64,000 bases of DNA from Ignavibacteria bacterium (GTDB lineage Bacteria; Bacteroidota; Ignavibacteria; Ignavibacteriales; Ignavibacteriaceae), in the NCBI GenBank assembly GCA_017302895.1, contig JAFLBV010000001.1, forward strand, positions 806,001 to 870,000. Direction: 5' to 3'. Shown in pieces: positions 33,911 through 43,110 of this stretch; the first letter of the stretch is position 1; the number at the start of each line of letters is the position of its first letter. A program made the translations under genes and the position numbers. Below the pieces are notes generated by a model. That model did not search any database. It saw nothing but the letters and a program-made list of their open reading frames with translations, and was not told where the DNA came from.

Positions 33911-36877
33911 ATGAATATTCTCAAAGAAATAGTGTTGAAGTACCGCATCGCAATCATTCTGGGAACTGTCGCGGTTTGCATCTCCATAGCTTTTGGATTT
34001 CTTAATTACAACAATGATAAAAGGGATGTTATAAAGAGAAAATATTCAGAGTTACTGGCCATTACTGACTACAAAATGGACATGATCGCAGCCTGGTTAA
34101 AAGAGCGATCGAATGATATCCGGATGATGGGTAACAGCCCGGTTACTGTCAGCGCTGTAAAGGAATTGCTACAGAACCCGGCAAACAATCAAATTAGAGA
34201 GCGGTTGAATGACAGGTTCGAACGGATCAAATTGAATTACGGTTATCAGGGATTGGTCGTATTTGATGAATCAGGGGAAATCTTGTTAAGCTCTAATGCA
34301 ATTGAAAAAATCAACGGCGAATTACTTAAAAAAGCAGCCTTAATCGATTCCACCAAACCTTTCCGGTTTACAACTATTTATCAGGACCGGGAAAGCCTCG
34401 ACTACCATCTGGATATCATTGCCTCCCTTGATTTAATACATAACGGTAAAAAAGTGTATATTGTTTTCAGGACAGATCCCTCATTGCATCTGTTTCCCAT
34501 ACTCACAAAGTGGCCCGCGGAATCACAAACAGGGGAATCTTACATTGCTGAAACAGACGGTGATTCCATCGTCTTTTTAAGCCCCTTAAAATATGTTGAA
34601 AACGCAGTACTAACCTTTAAAGTTGATAACAAACTTGACAATCGTCCTGTTGTAAAGGGAAGTAAAGGCTTCGATGGTAACTTTGAAGGGATCGATTACA
34701 GGGGCAAAGAGGTTCTTTCGGTTATTAAAAATATTAACACAACAAACTGGATACTTATAGCGAAAGTTGATGTTGAGGAAGTTGTTGCAAATATTGCAAA
34801 AGATACAGTACTCCTCTCTTCGATTATTGGGTTGTCTCTGATGACACTCTTTATCAGTCTCGGCTACTATTTTTCATCAAAAAACAGCAGGTATCTGGGG
34901 ACAATTCTTGAGGCCGAACAGGAACTTGCCAAGCTCGGTCAGGAGTTTAAGACCATCTTCTACAGCATTGGAGATGGTGTTATCACAACCGACCCTGACG
35001 GAAAAATCAGACAGATGAATCAAATCGCTGAGCAACTGACGGGGTGGAGTCTGGATTCAGTCCGGGGAGAAAATATTGAAACAGTTTTTCACACTTTGGA
35101 TGATGCAACCCGTCATCACGCCAAAAATCCCGTTGAAGAAGTAATAAAAACAGGAGATGTGGTTAAATCGGTTGAGTATACACTGCTCAACACCAAAACG
35201 GGTGAGGAAATCCCCATCTCTCACAGTGCGTCACCAATTCATAATTTGGAAACCGGCGAAGTTACAGGTGTGGTTCTGGTTTTCAAAGACCGAACCGAGA
35301 TAAGAAACCGGGAAAAACAACTCGCTCTTTCTGAAGAGAAATTTTCAAAGGCATTTTATACCTCTCCAGATGCCATCATGATTACTGAGCTGGTCTCCAG
35401 CAGGATTGTAGACTACAATCAGGGTCTGCTCGAAATAACAGGGCATACCGATGAGGAAGTGGCGGGTAATACAGCGCTAACCCTGGGGTTTTTGCCGACA
35501 CCGGAATACAGAAAACGGCTGGCGGAGCATATCAAGGAGAGGGGAAGTGTAACCAATATTCAGATCGAGTTTAAACATAAAGATGGTAGGACAAAGTACG
35601 GTTTGATGTCGGCAAGTGTTATCGAACTCAATGGAATGAAGTATTTCATCAGTATCACAAGAGACATCACCGACCGTGTCCATCTGGAAAAAGAACTCAT
35701 GGAAGCAAAAGACAGGGCAGAGGAAGCAAACCGGGCTAAATCGAGCTTCTTCGCTAACATGAGTCATGAACTTCGTACTCCCCTCCACGGTGTCATGGGA
35801 TTTACAGAAGTACTTAAAGACATGGTTACGGATGAGGATATTCTCAGTGTTGTCGAGTCAATACACCGCTCAGGAGTGAGATTGATGGGTACTCTTAATC
35901 TTATCCTTGATCTCGCACGGGTGGAATCGGGGAAAGAGGAAATCGAAGAGGAAAAGATGCTCCTCGCAAAAGTGGTAAAAGAGGATTTTGAATCCTTCCG
36001 GGCTTTTGCAGAAGGAAAGGGGCTGGCGTTTAAAATTATAAACTCGGACCCTGAAGCCGGAGTGATCGCAGACAGAAGACTGCTCGACAGTATAGTAAAC
36101 AACCTCGTAAATAATGCAATCAAGTTTACTCACCGGGGAGAAGTGAAGATTGAAACCGGGGTTCTCGAGATTGATGGAGACAAAAAGGCATTGATAAAAG
36201 TTTCGGATACCGGTATCGGAATTCCGGAAGATGCACAAAGTCTGATTTTTGATGAGTTTCGTCAGGCGAGCGAAGGATACGGCCGACAGTTTGAAGGGAC
36301 AGGTTTAGGACTCTCTATTGTAAAAAAATATATTGATCTCCTTGGGGGTAATATTGAATTACAAAGCCGGCTTGGATTCGGAACGGTTTTCACCATTACC
36401 CTTCCATGGTGTGAGATTGAGAATGGATCAAAGACTCTGCAGGTGGATGAAATAAATCCCGGCAAGGACGAAAATAAAACAACCACAGAAGGGAGGAAAA
36501 GAATTCTTTTCGTTGAAGATGATGATGCCTCTATCTGGTTTACCACCAAGGTACTCGAATCTGACTATGATATCGAAACTTATAGATCAGCAGAAAAGGC
36601 ACTTAAACAGCTTGGAGACAAGGATTTTGATGCGTTTTTGCTGGATATCAATCTCGGACGGGGAATTTCAGGGATCGACTTCGTTCAAAAAATAAAAGAC
36701 GACCCCAAATATTCAAAAATCCCCAAAGTGGCAATTACTGCTTATGCCATGTCGGGGCAGGAAGACATCTTTATCAAACACGGGTTTTCCCATTATCTCG
36801 CGAAGCCATTCTCCAAGGCAGAACTAAAGGAGTTTGTCGATTCGGTTTTTTCTCACGATTCCGGCGACCAGAATTGA
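33911..36877 (+). CDS. Hybrid sensor histidine kinase
   Basis: The 988-residue protein has transmembrane helices at about 11-31 and 298-320 enclosing a periplasmic sensor domain of the Cache type. PAS domains follow at ~345-465 and ~475-595, the dimerisation/phosphoacceptor region (FFANMSHELRTP, His619), an ATPase domain (NNLVNNAIKF, DTGIGIPED, GTGLGLSIVKKY) and a receiver domain from ~862 with the acceptor Asp912 in FLLDINL. The internal receiver suggests a phosphorelay or output through another protein. No response regulator is adjacent; the CheB-like gene is about 1.7 kb away. Confidence 0.93.
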   Translation: MNILKEIVLKYRIAIILGTVAVCISIAFGFLNYNNDKRDVIKRKYSELLAITDYKMDMIAAWLKERSNDIRMMGNSPVTVSAVKELLQNPANNQIRERLNDRFERIKLNYGYQGLVVFDESGEILLSSNAIEKINGELLKKAALIDSTKPFRFTTIYQDRESLDYHLDIIASLDLIHNGKKVYIVFRTDPSLHLFPILTKWPAESQTGESYIAETDGDSIVFLSPLKYVENAVLTFKVDNKLDNRPVVKGSKGFDGNFEGIDYRGKEVLSVIKNINTTNWILIAKVDVEEVVANIAKDTVLLSSIIGLSLMTLFISLGYYFSSKNSRYLGTILEAEQELAKLGQEFKTIFYSIGDGVITTDPDGKIRQMNQIAEQLTGWSLDSVRGENIETVFHTLDDATRHHAKNPVEEVIKTGDVVKSVEYTLLNTKTGEEIPISHSASPIHNLETGEVTGVVLVFKDRTEIRNREKQLALSEEKFSKAFYTSPDAIMITELVSSRIVDYNQGLLEITGHTDEEVAGNTALTLGFLPTPEYRKRLAEHIKERGSVTNIQIEFKHKDGRTKYGLMSASVIELNGMKYFISITRDITDRVHLEKELMEAKDRAEEANRAKSSFFANMSHELRTPLHGVMGFTEVLKDMVTDEDILSVVESIHRSGVRLMGTLNLILDLARVESGKEEIEEEKMLLAKVVKEDFESFRAFAEGKGLAFKIINSDPEAGVIADRRLLDSIVNNLVNNAIKFTHRGEVKIETGVLEIDGDKKALIKVSDTGIGIPEDAQSLIFDEFRQASEGYGRQFEGTGLGLSIVKKYIDLLGGNIELQSRLGFGTVFTITLPWCEIENGSKTLQVDEINPGKDENKTTTEGRKRILFVEDDDASIWFTTKVLESDYDIETYRSAEKALKQLGDKDFDAFLLDINLGRGISGIDFVQKIKDDPKYSKIPKVAITAYAMSGQEDIFIKHGFSHYLAKPFSKAELKEFVDSVFSHDSGDQN

Positions 36878-36904
36878 ATATTTGAAGTTTGACTCCTTTT
36901 CAAC

Positions 36905-37768
36905 CTACGGGAGTTTGATGGTAACCGGCGAACCTTTTGCAGCGGTCAGACGAGTGCCTCTGATCCATGGATTCAAATAGCGCAATGTTTTGTATGTAGT
37001 GCCATTCTGGACTGCGTATGCAGCAAGGTCAGTGATGGTCTCATTTATCTGTATTTCCCGCCCGGTATTGGGTTTCCAGTAGTCGTTTTCGTTCAGGATG
37101 TAGCCATATTTTGCGGGGTCTTCAAAAATAAGTTTCATGGCAGCAATTCGTGGGACATACTTCATGGTCTCTTCGGGAAGAAGCAGATCGTAATATCCCC
37201 TCGTTTTTTGAGCAGCCATCCTCGTCTCCATGCCACCCATTCCACAGTTATACGAACCTGCAGCCGCTGCCCAGGTGCCAAATTTGCCCTTTGCCATTTT
37301 AAGGTACCTTACCGCTGCCATTGCAGATTTTTCGGGGTCATATCTTTCGTCGATCTCCTGATTTATTTTCAAGCCAAACTGACGACCCGTCTCGTCGAGA
37401 AACTGCCAGAATCCCGCAGCTTTTGCTGATGATACGAGGTTGTCAAGTCCGCTTTCGACAACTGCAAGATATTTGAAATCTGTGGGGACACCCTCGCGGG
37501 TGAGGATTTCATCAAATTTTTTGAACCACTTCCCCGATCTCTTGAAATAGCGAAGCATCAGGTGCTCCTGTCTGCTCATAAGAATGATTTCGTTCTCAAC
37601 TCTCTCCCTCACCTCCGGGTCTTCAAGGGGGACTCTCTCACCAAAAACGGTAATCTCCGGTGGCAGAACGGGGTTAAAAACCCATGGTTTCGGTGTGTCA
37701 GTTATCTTTGATCCCGACAGGAACAAAGCGATAAGAAGAAGTGTAGAAAAGTTAAGATTTTTTTGCAT
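36905..37768 (-). CDS. Lytic transglycosylase (MltD-like, SLT domain)
   Basis: The 287-residue protein starts with a signal peptide. Residues ~95-200 form the SLT domain with the catalytic Glu in YLAVVESGLDN, AAGFWQFLDETGRQFGL, YDPEKSAMAAVRYL and AAAGSYNCGMGG. The C-terminal ~50 residues (INETITDLAAYAVQNGTTYKTLRYLNPWIR) resemble a LysM module of MltD. It cleaves peptidoglycan to 1,6-anhydro-muropeptides in the periplasm. It converges with the hybrid kinase gene with only 27 bases between them. Confidence 0.88.
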   Translation of the reverse strand: MQKNLNFSTLLLIALFLSGSKITDTPKPWVFNPVLPPEITVFGERVPLEDPEVRERVENEIILMSRQEHLMLRYFKRSGKWFKKFDEILTREGVPTDFKYLAVVESGLDNLVSSAKAAGFWQFLDETGRQFGLKINQEIDERYDPEKSAMAAVRYLKMAKGKFGTWAAAAGSYNCGMGGMETRMAAQKTRGYYDLLLPEETMKYVPRIAAMKLIFEDPAKYGYILNENDYWKPNTGREIQINETITDLAAYAVQNGTTYKTLRYLNPWIRGTRLTAAKGSPVTIKLP

Positions 37769-37851
37769 TTTTACTCACAGAATTTAAATATGTAAACGGG
37801 TAATTCCGTATTTTTAGAAATCATTGTTGAAAATTTAAGTAACCGGTTACT

Positions 37852-38598
37852 ATGACCAAAACTGATACTCTCAAAGAACTGGCAGCCCTTGCTTCACTGA
37901 AATATGTGAAAAGCGGCTACAAGGTTGGTTTGGGTACAGGCTCCACTGTAAAATTCGCGCTTGAGGGCCTGGCAAACAATCTAAAAAACGGTACACTAAA
38001 GAATATTGAGGGCATCGCCACCTCAAGTGCCACCGAAAAAATCGCAACTGAACTTGGAATCCCGCTGATTACTTTCTCACGGGTTACCACCCTTGATGTT
38101 TATATTGACGGTGCTGACGAAGTTGACAGCTCGTTCGACATGATAAAAGGGGGAGGCGGTGCACTTATCAGGGAAAAGATTGTTGCTCAGAACTCCGGTC
38201 TTCGGGTAATTATCGTGGACGAATCGAAACTCTCGGATAAAATCGGAGAAAGATGGGCTGTTCCGCTCGAGGTTTTCCCTATGGCAGCAGCGGTCGAGGC
38301 TGAATACCTTAAAACCCTGAATGCTGTATCACAATTAAGACTTGACGCTTCCGGCGACCCCTATATAACCGATAACGGCAACTATATACTGGATACAAAT
38401 TTTGGTGAGATACCGGATGCAAACAAACTCTCGAAACTTCTTGACTCAAGAGCCGGGATTGCAGGTCATGGCATATTTCATAACCTGGCAGATGTTATAA
38501 TTGTTGCATCTGAAGTAGGTGTGAATGAAATCAGGTTCGGTGAAATTCATAAATTTGACAGCCTGTTTAAAGCTCTCAAATATATGCGATCGAACTGA
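37852..38598 (+). CDS. rpiA: Ribose-5-phosphate isomerase A
   Basis: The 248-residue protein interconverts ribose-5-phosphate and ribulose-5-phosphate. Motifs: GLGTGSTVKFAL (phosphate loop), TSSATEKIA, DVYIDGADEVD with the active-site Asp residues, IKGGGGALIREKI (catalytic Lys/Glu region) and IVDESKLSDKIG. Length and motif order are normal. Its 3' end overlaps the end of the converging cheB-like gene by 23 bases. Confidence 0.94.
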   Translation: MTKTDTLKELAALASLKYVKSGYKVGLGTGSTVKFALEGLANNLKNGTLKNIEGIATSSATEKIATELGIPLITFSRVTTLDVYIDGADEVDSSFDMIKGGGGALIREKIVAQNSGLRVIIVDESKLSDKIGERWAVPLEVFPMAAAVEAEYLKTLNAVSQLRLDASGDPYITDNGNYILDTNFGEIPDANKLSKLLDSRAGIAGHGIFHNLADVIIVASEVGVNEIRFGEIHKFDSLFKALKYMRSN

Positions 38599-39583
38599 TT
38601 TGCCGTAACCTGTTTCTTATCTGATCGTTTATTTCGCTTACTTTATAACTCCTTATGCCTGCCTCCAGGTCCAGAGTTGCCTGTGGCATCGATGGCACGA
38701 CTGCCTCGGCAGGGTCCTGCACAAATACCTGTCCGCCGACTGATTTTATTTTCGCTGCACCTGCTGATCCGTCGCACCCCATACCTGACAAAACCACACC
38801 CATCGATTTAATACCGAAAGTGTTGGCAATCGAATAAAACAGAGGGTCAGCCGAAGGTCTTACGAAATTTATCAGTGGAGTGTCTTCGAGCCGGAAAGTG
38901 AGGCTGTTGCTTTCGATTGTCAGGTGGAAGTCACCGGGAGCGAGGTAGATTTTCCCCGGCTTCACCGGTTGTCTCTCATCGGGCAAAATTATTTCATGCT
39001 TCGTAAGATTCGCAAGGCTTTTTGCAAAAGTCTCAATCATCCAGTCAGGTCCATGCTGAACAATGAAATAGCTTAATCTGCTGTCCAGAGTGAGGGTTTT
39101 CATAAACTCCACGAGAACAGCGGGACCACCGGTACTGGCTGCAATTCCGACTGCAGAAAAAGGGACAGACTGTCTGATCGCTGTCGCTTCGGGTATCCTG
39201 ATTTTTACATTTCCCGATTCCTGTCTTTTGAATCCGTTGCTGACCATGTTCCTTACCACATCAGGAACCAGCGGCTTCTGAAGATAGAAGTCGGCGCCAC
39301 ACATCATTGCCCTCTCCCGGGCTCCTTCAATCGCGAGTGAAGTAATCAGAATGATAACCGGGCTCCCGATACGATGAAGCCTGATGGTCGAGGTGAGAAT
39401 AATCCCGTCCATTAGGGGCATCATCCAGTCGGTAATTATCATATCAAAAGGTTCTGCCTGATGAAGCCTGAGAGCCTCTTCCCCGTTATTCGCCTTGAAA
39501 ATCTGATAGCCGCAATCAGCAAGCACTGTTTTTAGTATCAGAATATTCGATTCTTCATCATCAACAACCAGAATTCTCTTCAT
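38576..39583 (-). CDS. cheB: CheB-type response regulator methylesterase
   Basis: The 335-residue protein fuses a receiver domain (VVDDEESN; acceptor Asp52 in IITDWMMP) and a CheB methylesterase domain from ~residue 143. The catalytic triad is complete: Ser150 in GIAASTGGP, His177 in VQHGPDWM and Asp271 in GMGCDGSAGA. CheB removes methyl groups from chemoreceptors and deamidates them. No chemoreceptor, CheA or CheR gene is in the window. It overlaps the end of rpiA by 23 bases on the opposite strand. Confidence 0.9.
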   Translation of the reverse strand: MKRILVVDDEESNILILKTVLADCGYQIFKANNGEEALRLHQAEPFDMIITDWMMPLMDGIILTSTIRLHRIGSPVIILITSLAIEGARERAMMCGADFYLQKPLVPDVVRNMVSNGFKRQESGNVKIRIPEATAIRQSVPFSAVGIAASTGGPAVLVEFMKTLTLDSRLSYFIVQHGPDWMIETFAKSLANLTKHEIILPDERQPVKPGKIYLAPGDFHLTIESNSLTFRLEDTPLINFVRPSADPLFYSIANTFGIKSMGVVLSGMGCDGSAGAAKIKSVGGQVFVQDPAEAVVPSMPQATLDLEAGIRSYKVSEINDQIRNRLRQISSIAYI

Positions 39584-39683
39584 TTCAATCTCTCGTAGAA
39601 TGTATCAGGCAAAAATAAATAAAATCGGACGATTAACACTAAATTTTTACCATTCTCTTAAAAAAGGGTAAAAATGATTAAAT

Positions 39684-41957
39684 TTGATAACAAAACTATT
39701 AAAATTAACAAAACAAGTCTCCCTTTTGACAAAGAACATCTCACTCAAGCAACTGATTTTTGCCTCCTTGATTCTTCAGACTCTCCTCTTCTCACAAAGC
39801 ACAGGTACTCTAAGAGGTTTTGTAACAGATTCAACGAACGGTAACTCCATTATTTCTGCAAATGTAATTCTTGTCGGCGCAAGCCGCGGGGCATCAACCG
39901 ATTTGCAGGGATATTATTTTATCCCCGGTATCTCTACAGGGAAGCATACCATAAGAATTTCAAATATCGGATATGTTACCCGTGAAGTTGAAGTTAGGAT
40001 AATCAAAAACACGATTACTCAACTGAACATCGCCCTGATGCCGTCAGCAATCACTCTTGATGAAGTTTCGATCACGGGGACTCGAAGACCCGAACTTAAC
40101 GACCCCTCCATAAGCATAGAGCAGATACCGCTCCAGCAGATCAAGTCGGTTCCCGCAGGAGTCGAAGCCGACATGCTCAGGGCACTAAAAGTATCGCCCG
40201 GGGTTACATCCACCGGGGACATTACTGCACGGTACTATGTCAGAGGAGGTGGAAGTGATCAAAATGCCGTTGTAATTAACGGATCGGTTCTTTATAACCC
40301 GTTTCATGCCCTTGGATTGTTTTCTGTTATCGATCCGGAGATGATCAAGATGCTCGAGTTTTACAAAGGGGGCTTCACTTCCGAATATGGCGGCAGACTC
40401 TCCTCGATTCTGAATGTTGTAACCCGTGACGGGAATAAAAACAGGTTTGTCGGCACTGCGGCAGCGAGCACCATGTCGGGGAAAATGTCATTTGAGGGCC
40501 CGATTCCGGGTGGTTCATTCCTTTTTACCGGCAGAAAAAGTTACAGACCGGAAGCTGTACAGAAATTCCTGAACAACAGGGCTGCACCTTTTGAGTTTTA
40601 CGATCTCTCCTTTAAGGTTAACTATTCGAATCCCGAATTTTATGAAAACGGCTGGTTTACAGTACACGGCTTCTTCAGCGATGACAAAATTGAGAATAAA
40701 AATCTGGCAAAAGAGGACTATTACTTCAACAATTCAAGTTTTGGTTTGAACTGGTATCAGGTTTGGGCTTCGCCTCTCTACTCCAATATGTCGTTCACTT
40801 ACACCACTTTCGAAGGAGAAGTGGTGCCGAATCTGACAACTTCGAAACCGCGAAAAAACATCATTGCCGATTTCACAAGCAACTGGGATTTTACTTATAT
40901 CTTTGACAGCAGGGATGAGTTGTGGGCAGGTTTTCACAATAAAATTCTCACTACCGAGCTGAAACTTACCAATCTGTTTGGCAGCAAGACCGAACTCAGG
41001 CAGCGCGGACTTGACATGGTAGCGTATGTAAAATACAAACTTCTCCGCTATGAAACTTTTAGAGTGGACGCCGGAATGCGGCTTAATGTTGTATCGGCAT
41101 CGGAGAAGAGTCCGTTCTTTCTCGAGCCGAGGCTTAATGTTACCTGGGTGCCACTTCCAATTCTTGCCTTTCGACTCGGTGTCGGCAGGTTTTCGCAGAA
41201 TCTCGTGACCCTCTCAAACGAGGAAGAGCTCATCTCGATTTTTGAACCGTGGGTGGTTGTGCCCGACTATCTTAAACCCGCTCAGGCAACCCACCTGATC
41301 GGTGGTATTGACTACTATCTGACCGAGTGGTGCAAGCTCTCGGTTGAGGGATATTACAAGGACATCGATAATCTTGTCGATATAAATGAATTGAAATATA
41401 CAAATCTTGATCCCGATTTTGTTCAGGCAGACGGAAGATCATACGGCCTCGATTTCAGTTTCGATGTTTCGTTTCAGACCTTTTTCTTTAAAGGCTCCTA
41501 CTCGCTTGGCTATTCTTTTAAAAAGAAAAACGGGATCGAGTTCAACCCAAGATATGACACAAGGCATACTGTTAATCTGCAAATCGGCTGGATATTCTGG
41601 GAAGGATGGCAGTTCAATGCAGTCTGGCGATTCTCCTCCGGTCTTCCATATACAGGTATTGCAGGTTTCTACGACAAGTGGAACATTATGGATCCGTGGA
41701 GTTCGTGGTATGCTCAGGGGATTTACGACCCTTCATACCTCTATGGTGCAAGAAACGCACAGAGGCTCCCTTCATATCACAGACTTGACCTGAGTCTGTC
41801 AAAATCGTTCAAATTGTTCTTTGCAAAAATTGATCTTGATGTAAGTCTTCTGAATGTCTATGACAGAAGGAACATCTTTTATTTTATTCGTGACACGGGT
41901 GAAAGAGTGGATATGCTCCCCTTCCTCCCGTCAGCTAGCATAAGGATTGAAATATGA
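39684..41957 (+). CDS. TonB-dependent receptor with carboxypeptidase-regulatory-like domain
   Basis: The frame is open from a TTG at 39684 (757 residues). No ATG exists in frame before the signal peptide. A TTG at 39726 (giving MTKNISLKQLIFASL) would leave a more usual signal peptide and may be the real start. Order: signal peptide, CarboxypepD-reg-like domain (TGTLRGFVTDSTNGNSIISA, ~40-120), plug (EVSITGTRRPEL ... YVRGGGSDQNAVVINGSVLYN) and a 22-strand-type outer-membrane barrel ending ASIRIEI. Such receptors import large or rare nutrients using TonB. The partner DUF4249 lipoprotein gene overlaps the stop by four bases. Confidence 0.88.
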   Translation: MITKLLKLTKQVSLLTKNISLKQLIFASLILQTLLFSQSTGTLRGFVTDSTNGNSIISANVILVGASRGASTDLQGYYFIPGISTGKHTIRISNIGYVTREVEVRIIKNTITQLNIALMPSAITLDEVSITGTRRPELNDPSISIEQIPLQQIKSVPAGVEADMLRALKVSPGVTSTGDITARYYVRGGGSDQNAVVINGSVLYNPFHALGLFSVIDPEMIKMLEFYKGGFTSEYGGRLSSILNVVTRDGNKNRFVGTAAASTMSGKMSFEGPIPGGSFLFTGRKSYRPEAVQKFLNNRAAPFEFYDLSFKVNYSNPEFYENGWFTVHGFFSDDKIENKNLAKEDYYFNNSSFGLNWYQVWASPLYSNMSFTYTTFEGEVVPNLTTSKPRKNIIADFTSNWDFTYIFDSRDELWAGFHNKILTTELKLTNLFGSKTELRQRGLDMVAYVKYKLLRYETFRVDAGMRLNVVSASEKSPFFLEPRLNVTWVPLPILAFRLGVGRFSQNLVTLSNEEELISIFEPWVVVPDYLKPAQATHLIGGIDYYLTEWCKLSVEGYYKDIDNLVDINELKYTNLDPDFVQADGRSYGLDFSFDVSFQTFFFKGSYSLGYSFKKKNGIEFNPRYDTRHTVNLQIGWIFWEGWQFNAVWRFSSGLPYTGIAGFYDKWNIMDPWSSWYAQGIYDPSYLYGARNAQRLPSYHRLDLSLSKSFKLFFAKIDLDVSLLNVYDRRNIFYFIRDTGERVDMLPFLPSASIRIEI

Positions 41958-42907
41958 AAATCACCGGACTGATCTTTATTGTCCTGATTTCTCTCTTAAA
42001 CCTCTCCTGTGATGAGGAGTTTGCTCCTAAACTCCCGTTTGAAGAGAAGCTGTTTGTATATTCTTCGCTTAAGGGAGACTCGACAAAGCAGATAATTGTA
42101 GTCGCAAAAAGCTACGATGTCTCAAATTTTAACCCCTCAACGAACACAGTATCTCCCGAGATTGCCGGGTGTCTTGTGGAAGTCACGCAGGATGGAGTAA
42201 CATACCGATTCCGCGACACACTCATTGACAGGTCGGATTCTACTCGTTACGGGAAGAAGATGCCCGCTTATGTGTCCACCGAATTTAAACCGCAGGCAGA
42301 AAAACCGGTAACTGCAAAAATCGTTACTCCCGAGGGGAAGGTACTGGAAGCTGTCACAGTTGTACCGCCGCAGGTGTATGTGGAAAAATCGGTTTTTGCG
42401 ATCGGCTACGACCGCAAGAGTTCAATTGCGGGAAGATATACCCTGCAGTGGAGAACTCAGGACCTCTATTTGTATGTCCCCAAACTGGAGATATTTTACA
42501 TGCGCGACGATAAGCCGGGGGTTTTCTCCATCGAGGTGCCGACTGACTATCTGACTGTAAATAAACAACTTCAAATCGTCTTTCCAACATTTAACACAAA
42601 CAGATGGGTCTCTTTTGACTACCGTGCAATCGACTCGACAATGGAGAAGATCTCTGCCGGCTACGATTTCAAAGGGATGTTCAGGGTTCTTAGGGCTGAA
42701 CTTAGACTTCTGGTTTATGATACAAATTTGGCAAAATACTACTCAAGTGTAAACGGATATCTCGATCCCTATTCAGTCAGACTCGATGAAAATGTCTTTA
42801 CAAATGTGAAAGGCGGTCTGGGAGTCTTCGGTTCCTATATGCTTACCAGAGAGATATTGTTGTTTGACCTCGATTATGTCGACTCATTTGGATACAGAGT
42901 GAGATGA
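41954..42907 (+). CDS. DUF4249-family lipoprotein
   Basis: The 317-residue protein has a lipoprotein signal (MKITGLIFIVLISLLNLSC, lipobox Cys19) and the DUF4249 pattern PKLPFEEKLFVYSSL, IAGCLVEVTQDG, FKPQAEKPVTAKIV. DUF4249 proteins regularly follow a CarboxypepD-reg TonB receptor in Bacteroidota. They are probably surface lipoproteins cooperating in uptake. ATGA overlap with the receptor gene. Confidence 0.85.
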   Translation: MKITGLIFIVLISLLNLSCDEEFAPKLPFEEKLFVYSSLKGDSTKQIIVVAKSYDVSNFNPSTNTVSPEIAGCLVEVTQDGVTYRFRDTLIDRSDSTRYGKKMPAYVSTEFKPQAEKPVTAKIVTPEGKVLEAVTVVPPQVYVEKSVFAIGYDRKSSIAGRYTLQWRTQDLYLYVPKLEIFYMRDDKPGVFSIEVPTDYLTVNKQLQIVFPTFNTNRWVSFDYRAIDSTMEKISAGYDFKGMFRVLRAELRLLVYDTNLAKYYSSVNGYLDPYSVRLDENVFTNVKGGLGVFGSYMLTREILLFDLDYVDSFGYRVR

Positions 42908-42975
42908 ATGTTTGAAGGCTGAATGAAGAAGGCTGAATGAAGAAGGCAGAGGGCTGAAGAGAGAAGGCTGAAAGT
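42908..42975. repeat. Short tandem repeat (about 14-base unit)
   Basis: Imperfect tandem copies of GAAGGCTGAATGAA follow directly after the DUF4249 stop codon. Confidence 0.7.
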
Positions 42976-43000
42976 TTGAAATTATTCAGCCATCATCCTT

Positions 43001-43036
43001 AAAAAAAAAGCCCCCCATTTTCATGAGAGGCTCTTT
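43001..43036 (-). terminator. Terminator of the multiheme protein gene
   Basis: Minus-strand AGCCTCTC pairs with GGGGGGCT (two wobbles), preceded by AAAG and followed by nine T. It lies 75 bases after the stop codon. Confidence 0.65.
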
Positions 43037-43110
43037 TACAATTTTTGGTATTAATTATGATTTAGTCAAAGGGACAATTCATAACTTATAACTCATAAAT
43101 CACAACTAAA

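Noticed and set aside
33911..36877. Hybrid kinase as the partner of the OmpR regulator at 44994
   Set aside because: The genes are far apart and the regulator has its own coupled kinase.
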